From Diadema setosum (lineage: Eukaryota > Echinodermata > Echinoidea > Diadematoida > Diadematidae), in assembly GCF_964275005.1 (NCBI RefSeq), contig NC_092706.1:30370781-30434780 (forward strand): a stretch of 64,000 bases of DNA, read 5' to 3'. The translations under genes were made by a program, and so were the position numbers. A model generated the notes under the pieces. The model saw only the letters and a program-made list of their open reading frames with translations, searched no databases and was not told the origin of the DNA. Below, piece by piece: positions 1 through 11,598 of the stretch (within the stretch, counting starts at the first letter, position 1; each line of letters starts with the position of its first letter).

Positions 1-1597
1 TAATGCCCTAAAATTCACGTAAAATTTTATTTTTAATTACATGGTTGAGAAAATGAAGTCTAAAAAAATAGGTCTAAAAGCGAGCAGCACCGTGGAAAAT
101 CAAGAGGGCACTCAGTCAAGTTCGACTGCGTTATCTTTGCACTGAAAGTTCGAATAGAAAGGGGGACAATGGCATTTGAAAGTGCTGCATTTTCTCCATC
201 ACGTAAGTCACATTTTTACACTAATTTTATTATCAATTATTTTTATCAGGCAGATAAAAATTAGGCGGTCGGTCGTTAGTAGGTCCAACCATACATTCAT
301 TTTCTGTGCCCAACACTCGACAGGCAACACACACACCAGGGTCCAGGAGGAGGTCTTTTTTTCTCCACAATTAATAAAATGCAACGTGGGTCATATACCC
401 GACACGCTGCCTACATTTTAAATGAGTACGATTCCATATCAATTCATATCAATCAATGATTAAAAATTATTTCAGTTTCATTTTGTCTGCACGTCGAAAC
501 AAAAATTTCGGTTGGGGTTGATAACGCAAAAATGAACATGTGGGACTACAGCAGCCACTTCAAACTTCGACGCAACAGAGACTCGGAATCCTCAGATAGA
601 GTTGTCTTCAAGGTAACTCTCAAGTTTTCAAAAGCTTTGACCCTTTCAGGCTATGGCAATACAACGAAAAAAAATGAAGTAAATTTTTATTGAAACGAAT
701 CACACTCAGACAGAAACATGAACGGTAATGCACTTAATCGACGAAAATTCTCAAACACTCTTACCTGCATGCGCATTTCCTGCATGTAATCGACTCAGAC
801 CCAGATTTCGACGTAACATCGATTCTTCGACGAACACTGTACTGGGATCGGACACATCGCACAATGTGCATACGTGTACTGCACAGCTGGGAAAGCAACC
901 ACACGCTGATCGTGTACGATTGGCGCCAGTAACCATAGCAATGCGTGCGGGGTGTTTGTATTACGGGGAAAGAGTCTGGACTAGATATGGAGGAAGGAAT
1001 GTTTGTTTTCGACGAACAATTGACAGAAGACACGAACCTAGACCATGAATACTCATGCCTAAATTTTAAAGAAATTAACCTGAAAGGAAAAAATACTTTC
1101 ATTGATTTTGTATTCGGAACATCGGTACCTGATGAACAGTACTATAATGCACATGTAAATGAAGTGAGATTTGTGTTGTTATACCATCTATCGACGTAAC
1201 CAATATTATTTTCATGAGACACGATGCGTTACGTCGGAACCAGTACTTTCGCGGCGGCATCTAAAATTAGTGAGTCAAACATGGACCATACTATTCTTTC
1301 ATGTATTTTGGCACTCATTAAAAATTATTGTCACAAGCTTCAGTTAGTTAATTACCAACATTATTTTGATTTTCTTGAATGATAAACCTGAAGAGAAGTT
1401 ATGTCACAATTTATAGCTCTTTTCCCTATCGGACACCAAAATAAAAATTAATATAAAATTGATGATTTTCTCCAGAAAATAACCATTCCCGATTTGGTTG
1501 ATAGGTTACCTACCCACCTATTCACTAAGTGTGGAACAAAAGGCTGAAAATTTTTGATCCACTTTTTTTCCCCCATCATACTCATCACCTCCGTCAA
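1..1597. other. Left-edge stretch without a supported gene
   Basis: No recognised protein, RNA gene or repeat was found here. Two weak hints exist on the plus strand: a short open piece from an ATG at 532 that runs 27 codons to a GTAACT donor at 613, and an acidic open stretch from about 968 to 1199 rich in D/E/N. They are not joined by a clear acceptor and match no family I know, so they are not called as exons. Confidence 0.3.
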
Positions 1598-2698
1598 TGT
1601 CACACTGTATCCCAACGCGGTGGAATGACCCGTATAGATATAGTACATACAGGCTGACCAGATCAGTGGAGAATTTTCTACATGGTATACAATGTAGCTA
1701 CAGTACATGTATGCATGTGACAGGAAATACATTATAGCTCACTCAATCTAGAATGATTTAACCCATTCCAGAAAATTCTAGGAAGTGCTGGCTGAGTGAG
1801 GCACTGCCCTTGTAACCCAATGTGATTGGTAGTTAATTTTGGCAATGATGTTATGCACATATTAGGCAGTGAGTCATCCAGGATTCCTGGAATTTGGACT
1901 TGCTAGTATGTTCAGGGATGTAGCCCCAGGTTGGAGAAAATTACAGAATGTACTAGAAAGGGGTGAATGAATATATAAGCTGGAGAAATTCTGAGGTAGG
2001 CAGAGTACCCAACACCTCTGCTCTGAGAGTTACGTCACTTCTGGCTCTGAAGCCACTTGTTATAGTCAGTCCTGTGTTACATGTACCTGCTGACCTGCTA
2101 TACAAACTGTGTTTGTGGAGATAAGGCCTGGGAGACATTTTGCCTGCAGAGAACTAATTTGCCTACGTTGGAGATAGACTCCATATTTTAGTGTCAACGG
2201 ACATTATTACGGCAAAGCTGTGACGGGCTGGATTCCTTGCTGGACATTATAAAGTGAATCATCATTCAACGCATCAACTGGACGTGGTCGTCTTAACATT
2301 TGGATTCTGCCCGTTTCCTGTGGATTCCGCACGTTTCGCTGTGGACGTACATATCGTGGAATTTACCCCGGATCTATAACGTGGATTATTGCAACCCGTG
2401 CCTCTGGATTTACGTCGGAGGAATCATTCATCGGTGCATCAAGGACCATTCATCTGTGCATCGAACATCGTAGTTAGACATCACCAAGGGACTATATAAC
2501 ATCGTGATTACGATTTGGGCTGTAATGCGTGTAAGTGATTTTATTACTGATTTATAATTGTTTCTCTTGATCATTATTGTACTGATGTGAAAACCGATTA
2601 GGAGTCTGTACCCACAATATCACTGTTAATAAACCGCCTGAACATTAGTTGATTGTTTCTTTTGTGCGATCATTCTCAGAGTGATTTTGGTCGTAACA
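1598..2698 (+). mobile_element. Solo LTR of a Ty3/Gypsy-type element
   Basis: From about 1633 to 2698 the sequence matches the LTRs of the element at 37367-43356, in the opposite genomic orientation. It carries a TATA-like box near 1975, an AATAAA signal near 2628 and ends in GTCGTAACA. A possible 5' end is TGTCAC at 1598, but the first ~35 bases do not match the other copies, and no target duplication is visible. The upstream half is only a few percent different from the young copy, while the 3' half is clearly more diverged and carries length changes. This suggests an older or different subfamily. No internal region is attached. Confidence 0.85.
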
Positions 2699-2699
2699 G

Positions 2700-3790
2700 A
2701 CTTAAAAAATACTCTAGACTAGTGCGCGCGAGTGAGCTGAAATTTGTATATGTCCTTGTCATCACCACGTATGTTCTCATCTTTTTTTATATAAATTTTG
2801 GCGAGCGAGCGCAGTGAGCGAGCCGAAAATTTTTGTATTTCAGCTTACAAAACATGGAATTCTTGTCATTTTTTGCTTATTAAATCTCACAATTATAGTG
2901 ACGACCTTATAGATATCGATTTATACCAACAAACTAAATACTCTAAATTAGTACGAGCAAGTGAGCCGAAATTTGTATATTTCTGCGTCATCATTACGTC
3001 TTTTTCTTATCTTTTTAATTTTTTTTGCGCCCCCTCCCCCGTATGTTTGAAACCGTTGGCGTCCTCTTTTGATTCAATCGGTGATCGCTTCAGAACGAAT
3101 GAAATTGCAGTCGCTGCTCCGTGTAACATTTTTCCTGCTAAATATAAAATGACACGAGTGAACACAATAGACATTATCATTTTGTCTGCCTCATCGTCAC
3201 GTTTTGTTCTTATCTTGTTCTCTTTTTTTATACAAATTTTGGCGAGCGAGCGCAGCGAGCGAGCCGAAAATTTTAGTATTTCATCTTACAAATCATGAAA
3301 CTCTTGTCATTTTTTGCTTATTAAATCTTACAATTCTAATCAAGATATAGTGACGGCCTTATAGATAACGATTTATACAACAAACTGAGGACTTGAAAAA
3401 ATACTCTAGATTAGTACGAGCGAGTGAGCCGAAATTTGTATATTTCCGCGTCATCATTGCGTTTTGTTATTATCTTGTTTGATTCGGGGGTTTTTGCGCA
3501 CCCCCCCCCCCCCCCCCCCCGTATGTTCGAAACCGTTGGCGCCTTCTTTTGATCCAATTGGCGATCGCTTCAGAACGAATGAAATTGCAGCCGCTGCTCC
3601 GTGAAACATTTTGCCTGCTAAATATAAAATGACATGTGCGAACACAATAGACACTGTCATTTTGTCATTATCACGTTTTGTTCTTACCTTCCTTTTTATG
3701 TACATTTTTTGTAAAATTTTTGTATTTCAGCTCACAGAACATGGAATTTTTGTGTGAACACAATAAACATTGTCATTTTGTCTGCGTCAT
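2700..3790. repeat. Tandem duplicated repeat (~440-480 bp unit)
   Basis: A unit containing GAGTGAGCYGAAATTTGTAT recurs at about 2730, 2960 and 3424. A GCGAGCGAGCGCAG block recurs at 2801 and 3242. A block around 'GTATGTTYGAAACCGTTGGC' recurs near 3040 and 3520. The open frame that spells ASERSERAEN twice is only this GCGAGCGAGC repeat read in frame. Poly-C tracts interrupt the array at about 3500. Confidence 0.8.
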
Positions 3791-3819
3791 CTTCATGTTT
3801 TGTTTTTATCTTGTTTGAT

Positions 3820-4075
3820 TTGGTTTCTGCCCCCCCCCCCCCCCCCCCCCCCCGACCACCAATCTCCCTCCCTCCCCCCTTCCGGGCGATTTTTTTTTTT
3901 TTTTTTTTCCTTCTTCTTCTTCTTTTCTTTTTTTTTTCTTCTTCTTCGTTTTTTTTTTCTTTTTTTTTTCTTCTTCTTCTTCGTTTTTTTTTCTCGTTTT
4001 TTTGCGCCCCCAAGGAGTGGCGCCCGGGGCACGTGCCCCCCTTGCCCCCCCCCCCCCCAGATACGCCACTGTTTA
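3820..4075. repeat. Low-complexity poly-C, poly-T and CTT tract ending in a repeat terminus
   Basis: Runs of C (about 3829-3853 and 4044-4058) flank a T/CTT-rich tract. The end reads AGATACGCCACTG, a terminus that recurs in variant form near 63969 (GATCCGCCACTG). Open frames here encode only poly-Pro, poly-Phe or poly-Lys and are artefacts of base composition. This is probably the decayed end of a dispersed element. Confidence 0.7.
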
Positions 4076-4315
4076 CACCTCATGTATTAGCATGGCAAAC
4101 CACCTCTTTAACTGATTACCAGCATGAAGCTAATCAACCAAAATTCAGTCCGAGGTTTATATGATAAACTGCAATACAGATTAGCTTCTACTAATGCTAC
4201 TCTCTTACTCTTAAGTTAGACCTCTAACGTTAACCGTTACTATTTAGTACTAATTAATGCAAGAATTCATGCTGTTCTGAGTGTTCATGACCATCCCATG
4301 ACATGTCAGAGAAGA

Positions 4316-4415
4316 NNNNNNNNNNNNNNNNNNNNNNNNNNNNNNNNNNNNNNNNNNNNNNNNNNNNNNNNNNNNNNNNNNNNNNNNNNNNNNNNNNNNN
4401 NNNNNNNNNNNNNNN
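4316..4415. other. Assembly gap (100 N)
   Basis: Exactly 100 undetermined bases, the usual size for a gap of unknown length. Sequence on either side shows no feature that spans it. Confidence 0.99.
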
Positions 4416-4878
4416 GCTATAGTTATCACGTTAATTACAGAATATTTAAGCGAAGGTCTTGAAGAGCACAAAACCACAAATACACACCTCTTCTGAACAT
4501 CTACGTAAAGTGGAGTAAGTCAAATCAAAGGAGCGCCCAGTCGAACAAGGTGAGTTGGTGGCGATTCTAAAATATGTGATTGTGAGAAGATCGTCAGAGT
4601 GGCTTGCTAACTGCGTATTCCCAGTGCTGATTGAAAAGGCGCACACGTACACTGCGATGGGCCAGCCAGAGAGTTGGAGAGTTAAAAGTTAGCGTACATG
4701 TAGCTCTCTCGATCGCTCTTTTGGCGACCGAGAACAGGGTTAGTTACGCATACAGATCGTACGCATGTACAGGCAATGCATTGCAGGCAGTGATGCAATG
4801 CAGTGCAATGAAATGCAGACGCGCATAATACAAGCCAAAGGTCCCAACAAACACTCGGTTGTGTGAATTTCTGTAAAA

Positions 4879-5075
4879 CATGATATATTCGCGGCATGAA
4901 TTTTTCGCGAATTGAAGGCGACGGCCTTTTTTGCGGCATGAAATTTTCGCGAAGTGCCACTGGCATTAGAGTAGAAGCTAATCTCTAGTGTAGACAAGAA
5001 CTTTCGCGTGCATTTTAATTTCGCGAATCTTGGCGCTCGCGAAATTCGCGAAATTAAAATGCACGCGAACATTCC
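4879..5075. repeat. TTCGCGAA-rich inverted repeat
   Basis: The motif TTCGCGAA or TTTCGCG occurs many times. The stretch at about 5003-5072 is a near-perfect hairpin: 'CGCGTGCATTTTAATTTCGC' is followed after a short loop by its complement. The rest of 4416-5608 holds an A-run with an AT microsatellite (5284-5316) and A-rich DNA, with no gene seen. Confidence 0.75.
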
Positions 5076-5283
5076 TCGTTTTAAGTACTACTACCTAGCA
5101 GCATCAGAGGTGCTGGTTTTGAGTGTATTATGTGTGTATACAAAAAATATGTCAAATCAAAATAACTGTACATAAAAAGTTGTAAACAATACAAATTAAT
5201 GTATTTTATGCCTGAAAAAAATAATTGTATAAAGATCTTGAAGGTTATAATATGCATCTGAGTGTTTCTGTGTTTGGATGTGC

Positions 5284-5315
<32 letters not shown>

Positions 5316-5661
5316 TTATATTAGTTGCACACCAAAAAAAAAAAGAAAAAAAAAGAAAGAAAAAAGAAAAAGAAAATCTCATCACAGTCATATTCTACTC
5401 CTGAATCAAATTACAGAAAAATCATAACATTGGTGTTATCATTCATATCCGAATTTCAAGACAATGTAAATATAGAAATATTACTATTATACTACATGTC
5501 AAAGACTTCATTGATCTTAAGTTGACCAAGCTGTGAACTTGTCAAACTTTTCATATCCTATTTAAACCAGCATCATTAATAAAAATACACCGCAATTGTT
5601 ATGCTACTACAGGCCCGTAGCCAGGATTTTTCAAGGGGGGGTGCGGTCACTAAAAAAACGG

Positions 5662-5684
5662 ACCTTCGGTACCAATACCAATGA

Positions 5685-5731
<47 letters not shown>

Positions 5732-5819
5732 TATGTATATATATATAATATATATATATACATAATTGTGTGTGTGTGTGTGTGTGTGTGTGTCATCATT
5801 GGTATTGGTACCGAAGGTA
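5662..5819. repeat. Long palindrome with (CA)n - (TA)n - (TG)n core
   Basis: The left arm ACCTTCGGTACCAATACC runs into about 20 CA units, then an AT core, then TG units, and closes with the complement GGTATTGGTACCGAAGGT. The arms are almost exact, so this can form a cruciform or a long hairpin transcript. Confidence 0.9.
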
Positions 5820-6644
5820 TTATCTTTGGACGACCGAACTACAAAAGTTGTATAAGAATTTGCGCGCGAAGCGCGCCGCAAATTGTGAATTTTGACTGTT
5901 TTAATGACGTTTTAAAGTCTCGAGGAAATTTGTATTTTTGTCTGTTGCATGCAATCGCGTTACGGTATTTCATCTAGGAAATAGTAAAAACTCATTTTGC
6001 CAGGAAGTTGCAAAGTTTAATTGTGTTCGAGACTCTGCGCGCGTAGCGCGCCGCAAAATTGAGAATAGTGATTTTCCTGGTGTTGTTTTTTAACTTTTAT
6101 TTTTTCTATTGTATACCCGCGTTAGCAGGCCTGAAGCCTGGTATGCGAGTTTGTCAAAAACGAAAATAAATAAGAAAATTTTTAAAACAAAATGAATTGT
6201 AAATGTGAACCATTTATATTTTGCCTCCTTGTGGTAGGATATTTCCAGCATTTCCGAACTTTCAAATAATCATTTTAGATTTAATAATATTAAAGGCATA
6301 ATTTACCATTTGCAGATGAAAGCATTAGTGCTATAAAATAGTTCTAAAATGTGAGTTAGGGATAGAAACAACCACTGTCAAAATTTGAATCCGTATAATC
6401 GATGTTAAGTGTTGTTAAATACACAAAATGTGAACAATAGTTATAATAAAAATTTTTCCAGACTAAACCGTATACAGTTACGGTTTAATGAGAAAAACCC
6501 TGATATCTCCTTATATTTTAGGTTTTATTGCAAATATTTCATATGGTAGGATGTTTTATGATACAACAGACCTACACATATGCATCAAATATGATATCTT
6601 GAACATTTTTGAAATCACTGCTCCCAAAGGTAAACTGGACCTTT

Positions 6645-6975
6645 AAAGGTAGTAGATCCGATTCGCAAACATCTCCAATATCAGTCAAATGTCATATTAA
6701 CCATCATGCTAAGAAGGTTTTCTTTGTGAAATTTGGAGGTCAGTGAAATTCAAAAATTAAACATCCGTTAGCCATTGGAAGAAGTTGAGTGCAAATTCAG
6801 ACCTCAGGCTTAGTGCTCAGATGTTTTCCTATTTGATTTGATCTGTCTTACTGTGCACACTAAGATACATACTGGAATGGTTATTTCTTATTTATTAAAT
6901 TATAGTAGCATATTTGGTTACTAGCTATCTCTAGGCATTTTCGAATTTGGGCTGCAAAGAGATCCACTACCTTTA
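6645..6975. mobile_element. MITE with AAAGGTAGTRGATC terminal inverted repeats
   Basis: The left end AAAGGTAGTAGATCC is mirrored at the right end (GATCCACTACCTTT). Length is about 330 bp with no coding potential. It is nested within the larger TIR-bounded segment, and part of its right end is homologous to the start of the adjoining tandem array. Confidence 0.6.
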
Positions 6976-7034
6976 AGTTAGAAGAGAGATAAGTAAATAA
7001 TGATAAAATAAACAAACGAAAAAGAATGAGTTTC

Positions 7035-8535
7035 TTTTGTAATACTATCTGACAAACTTTTTACTTTACCATTTTACTTCATAGCTCAGCACTTTCCATT
7101 CTCTCTCATACCCTCTTACCCATTACTTTTAAATGAAATACAACTAAAATGAGTTTGCGTGCCTGCATAATACTCTTTGGAAATTATAAGTGAGAATGTT
7201 CTTAGGTTTTGGCTCACTTTAAAATGAGAACCAATAGAACTGTCACAACATGAGAAAATGTATAAGTAATAATCAACAGTACATTTCCGAATTTGGCCTG
7301 CAAAGAAATCCGCTACCTGTAAGTTAGAAAAGAGATTAGTAAATAATGATAAAATAAACAACAAAAAAGAATGAGTTTCTACCGCCGTATCCAGAACAGA
7401 GCCTGAAACGGTGCAGGCTCAAGAAATCGTTTGTACAATAATAAGTCTTGAAGTACTGTGTGATACTGTTGACTCAGACTTCTACAAAGCTGTAAGTGAG
7501 AATTGTAATCCAATCCGACTCATTACCTGAGATATTTATGAAAATATATCAATAAAGAATGTAAATTAAATAACGATGCGTCACAATGCAGTCTAACGCT
7601 CTCACAATGCTATCATACATAGGGTTTTTCACTGACTGTTTTTACTCCGGAGCTCTTGCAATATTCAGGCTTTTGTAATACTATCTGACAAACTTTTTAC
7701 TTTACCATTTTACTTCATAGCTCAGCACTTTCCATTCTCTCTCATACCCTCTTACCCATTACATTTAATGAAATACAACTAAAATGAGTTTGCGTGCCTG
7801 CATAATACTCTTTGGAAATTATAAGTGAGAATGTTCTTAGGTTTTGGCTCACTTTAAAATGAGAACCAATAGAACTGTCACAACATGAGAAAATGTATAA
7901 GTAATAATCAACAGTACATTTCCGAATTTGGCCTGCAAAGAAATCCGCTACCTGTAAGTTAGAAAAGAGATTAGTAAATAATGATAAAATAAACAACAAA
8001 AAGTATGAGTCTCTACCGCCGTATCCAGAACAGAGCCTGAAACGGTGCAGGCTCAAGAAATCGTTTGTACTAATACGTCTTGAAGTACTGTGTGATACTG
8101 TTGACTCAGACTTCTACAAAGCTGTAAGTGAGAATTTTAACCCAATCCGGCTCATTACCTGTGTTTTTTATGAAAAATATGAATAAAGAATGTAAATTAA
8201 ATAACGACGCGTCACAATGCAGTCTAACGCTCTCACAATGTTATCATACATAGGGTTTTTCCCTGACTGTTTTTACTCCGGAGCTCTTGCAATATTCAGG
8301 CTTCTGTAATACTATCTGACAAACTTTTTACTTTACCATTTTACTTCATAGCTCAGCACTTTCCATTCTCTCTCATACCCTCTTACCCATTACATTTAAA
8401 TGAAATACAACTAAATTGAGTTTGCGTGCCTGCATAATACTCTTTGGAAATTATAAGTGAGAATGTTCTTAGGTTTTGGCTCACTTCAAAATGAGAACCA
8501 ATCGAACTGTCACAACATGAGAAAATGTATAACTA
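7035..8535. repeat. Tandem array, ~632-bp unit, about 2.4 copies
   Basis: The anchor ATAGCTCAGCACTTTCC lies at 7081, 7717 and 8348, giving periods of 636 and 631 bp. Copies are nearly identical. Minus-strand open frames of 82 and 104 codons are the same frame repeated and have no recognisable protein character. Confidence 0.9.
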
Positions 8536-9828
8536 ATAATTTGTTGGAACTGTAAGCAAATGCCAGCTGAAGGCGAGTAGGCAAGTGTGTTTAAAAGCAT
8601 TAGATTATGCACGGAGATCGTACAGTTACTTGATAGATGATCTTTTCTCGAATATTGCTACTAGCAAAAGGGCTAGAAAAAGCAGCTATTATAATTCGTT
8701 AGGCATGCATAATGGCCCAATGAGTGTTACAAGAGAACTGGAGTAAGACAGGTCTTTCATTTTGTTTTGTCTCTCCTGATCGTTCGTAAGAAATGCTAAT
8801 TCATGACCACCTTTTCACAATTTGATTGGAGCATGCATTCATAATGGAAAATAGTTGACATAATAATCTGTCCCCAGGCATTATCATGCCAACATGTACT
8901 TATATATACATGTACTATATCTTTGTGAGACGTAGATATAAAATGTCTCAGGTTTTCGATTACAGTAATTTCGAGGAAATTTCTTTAATTTTTATCATAT
9001 ATGTAAACTTGAGGCTATTAGATTTTCATCCACTTACCCCTGTTCCTGTGAAAAAATGCAAGTGTCAATCTCAATGTCATCCACGAATCGCACGAACTCG
9101 GGCGGCCAGTGGAAAAAAAAAAAACACCGGTCACACGCGCCAAGGGCCATGGCATGCAGTGCCAATATAATAATAGCTCGCACAAATTGATACATAACAT
9201 TTGTGTTTGTGTGCATGGGGACGATCCGATGGTTCATACAACAAAAGGGTTTCGTACAATTATTTTTAACATTGTTAAACGTACTCTTCCACATTTACGT
9301 AGCATATAATGTGTCTTTAAATTTATTTGGATTGTTATCTTGAGAATTGCTAAAAACAGTTATTATGAAAAAGTGGACCTTTCAGAATTTGGGGGGGGGG
9401 TGCGTACGCACCCGACGCACCCCCCTGGCTACGGGCCTGTACTATACTTATCAAAACATAATCATTAACCTTCAAACCTATAACCTTATCAAACTTCCCC
9501 ATATCCATACTAACTAACATTTTTAGGTTATGTATCTAACGTTTAATATGACACAAATTTATGTTCATATGTAAAATTATGTTCATACGTAATTACCTTT
9601 TCATTACAGGGATGTAATACTTCACTATATCCAAGCGGGAATGATATTTTCTCCAAAAGATCATTTTCCCAATTACTTGTTGCGCAGCGCGCTGAGGGGA
9701 ATATAATAGTTCTCGTCTCTGGGGGAAAATTAACTCCCAAGAGACCGCTGCTCCCTGGGCACGAGCGTCGATCAGTTTTCATATACATGGACCGGGGGGG
9801 GGGGGGGGGGTAAACATGGAGGATACCT

Positions 9829-10000
9829 GGGGTGTTTCATAAAGCTGTTCGTAAAGTTACGAACGATTTACGAGCGACTGGTGATCAGTTCTCGTGCTGA
9901 ATTATGGAAATTCTGATAAGTAATATAGCACATCAGAACTGATCACGAGTCGCCCGTAAGCTGTTCGTAACTTTACGAACAGCTTTATGAAACAGGACCC
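9829..10000. mobile_element. MITE family 1, copy A (palindromic)
   Basis: It opens GGTGTTTCATAAAGCTG and closes with the complement CAGCTTTATGAAAC. The whole 170 bp folds on itself around an AATTATGGAAATTCTGATAA-like centre. Further copies are at 23289, 56589 and 56765. Poly-G tracts flank it. Confidence 0.85.
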
Positions 10001-10060
10001 GGGGGGGGGGGGGGGGGGAGCGGAGGGAACGACAGGGGAGCCCGGGAGGTGAGGATCATC

Positions 10061-10205
10061 TGGGGGCATTTCATGAAGCGTTGGTTTTGTCAGATATTTC
10101 GTCTGACAAACTGTTAAAAGCTGCTGAAATTCTTGTATCTGATTGGCTGACAGCAAATTTGTCCGACAAAGTTGTCGGACAAAATGCTTCATGAATATGT
10201 CCCCC
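10061..10205. mobile_element. MITE family 2, copy A
   Basis: Opens GGGGGCATTTCATGAAGCG and closes GCTTCATGAATATGTCCCC. Internally it carries the TTGTCCGACAAA palindrome and GATTGGCTGA. It sits just after MITE family 1, the same arrangement as at 23289-23598. Confidence 0.8.
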
Positions 10206-10326
10206 GTGCACTGGTGCACATTTTTGGTGAAAATTGTTTCATGAAAAAGTAAGAACAAAGAAACAGAAATATTCATTGATTGTAAATGGCTAAATCTCAG
10301 TATATCACATCTTCCGTGCCGTCAGC

Positions 10327-10600
10327 AGTTATGTTCAGACGACAAGCCCTAACCTCGAGGTCTTGCCTCCTAACTACGACGTGTGTCCACACGACGAATC
10401 TTAACCTCGAGGTTACGAAACCTCGAGGTCAAATTCCTGCCCCTTTCAGTGCGTTGATTTTTGTGTCCACACGGTGCTTAACTACGAGTGAGGACCCCCG
10501 CGGCTCGTGGTTAGAGCGCTAACCATCGTAACCTCGAGGTTAAGGCTTGTCGTCTGAACGTAACTATCAGTTACGTTCAGACGACAAGCCTTAACCACTG
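10327..10600. mobile_element. TIR element with AACCTCGAGGTT motif, plus a partial second copy
   Basis: The left arm GTTCAGACGACAAGCC is mirrored by GGCTTGTCGTCTGAAC near 10545-10560. AACCTCGAGGTT-type palindromes occur four times inside. A further TTCAGACGACAAGCCTTAACC begins at about 10575, so a second, truncated copy abuts the first. Confidence 0.75.
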
Positions 10601-11407
10601 TATGTCGAATTAAGTCTAAATCATGGAGGTGGGGTGGGGTGGGGGATTCCAGTGTGGATGGGAGGTGGCTACTCAGCCACGCAACATAATTATGACGGAG
10701 CTTTAATTACATTTTTAGAATCAAGATATAACGATAAAATTGATGATGCATATAGGTTCCTATCTTTAACATTGTCAATCCCCAAAGTGTATACTGGACG
10801 GGACCGCACAAGGGGAGTAGGCTTATGTGTGGTAGTGAGGTATCCTCCCTCCTACACGAGGGAAATTTTGTACCTTCAGAACTGAAATTCAGTGATCAGA
10901 GCACATTTTGAGTTATATTAGGAAATTTTCTATCTTATAAAAACAAGAAGAAAAATATATTCAAGGAAATATGAATGGCTAAATCACGGCATCAGTTACT
11001 TCTTGTCCGCGCAGGGCTGACGTTGTCATCCATATAGGCCTAAGTCTACGGAGGAGAATGGAATGCATGGGGTGGAAGGGGATACCCCTTCCTACACGAC
11101 GGAGCTTAAAATATTTGCAATTTGCAATAAAACGGTCTGACGCATACATTTTGCGAATATTCAGAAAATAGTCTATCCCAAAAGTGTATACTCTGATGGA
11201 GTCCGAACAAGGAGAGGATTTGTTGAAGGGAGTAGGTATAGCACCCCTCCCCCATTCGAGGGAGCTGTTGCATTTTTAGAATTATTTATTATTATGATTA
11301 TCATAATTTGTGGGAGCACTGTGGTATTATGGAGGGGAACCAAAAGGGGGAGGATTAACAATGTGGAAGAGAATAAAACCCTCCCACATGAAACGGAACT
11401 TTGCCTT
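10601..11407. other. G-rich intergenic DNA with weak ~200-bp periodicity
   Basis: Similar phrases recur loosely (CCTCCTACACGAGGGA near 10848, CCTTCCTACACGACGGAGC near 11088, CCCATTCGAGGGAGC near 11252). They look like a decayed tandem repeat. No gene is seen. Confidence 0.35.
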
Positions 11408-11598
11408 CACTCTAAAAACGCAAATGTTGAATCAACATTTAAAAGGGCCGAGGAGTGACAGCATTTTTTGAAGTGTTGCATCCAACTTTTAAGATAACAT
11501 TTTAAATGTTGAATCTAGCAGGAAAACCAACACTTTGAAAATGTTGTCACTCCTCGGCCCTTTTAAATGCTAATTCAACATTTGTGTTTTTAGAGTGT
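11408..11598. mobile_element. MITE with ~50-bp TIRs beginning CACTCTAAAAAC
   Basis: The left arm CACTCTAAAAACGCAAATG continues to AAAAGGGCCGAGGAGTGACA. The right arm is the complement, ending GTTTTTAGAGTG. Length is 191 bp and non-coding. Terminal CACT resembles CACTA/Chapaev-type ends, but the family is not proven. Confidence 0.8.

Larger units (their letters stand above)
5610..9439. mobile_element. TIR-bounded segment, DNA-transposon-like, non-coding
   Basis: The left end reads CAGGCCCGTAGCCAGG and the right end is its complement, CCTGGCTACGGGCCTG. Both are followed inward by G-rich GGGGGTGCG. A 5-bp direct repeat TACTA flanks both ends (5605-5609 and 9440-9444), which suggests a single insertion. 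No transposase is recognised in any frame. The interior holds a large palindrome, an embedded MITE, a tandem array, and two copies of a GCGCGC..GCGCGCCGCAAAATT motif near 5860 and 6035. The superfamily is not assigned. The ends could also come from two separate copies. Confidence 0.6.

Noticed and set aside
2798-3298. 166-codon open frame with ASERSERAEN twice
   Set aside because: It is the GCGAGCGAGC tandem repeat read in frame; the repeat unit, not selection, keeps it open.
3732-4164. Lys/Glu-rich and Phe/Pro-rich open frames on both strands
   Set aside because: They come from poly-C, poly-T and CTT tracts and have no start context or family match.
7116-8056. Repeated minus-strand frames with FILSLFTNLFSNLQVADFFA
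   Set aside because: The same frame recurs because of the 632-bp tandem array; AT-rich composition, no domain character, no neighbouring exons.
9902-10276. 124-codon minus-strand frame with a poly-Pro run
   Set aside because: It spans two MITEs and a poly-G tract; similar GPCFIKLFVKLRT frames recur at 23364 and 56666 because of MITE family 1.
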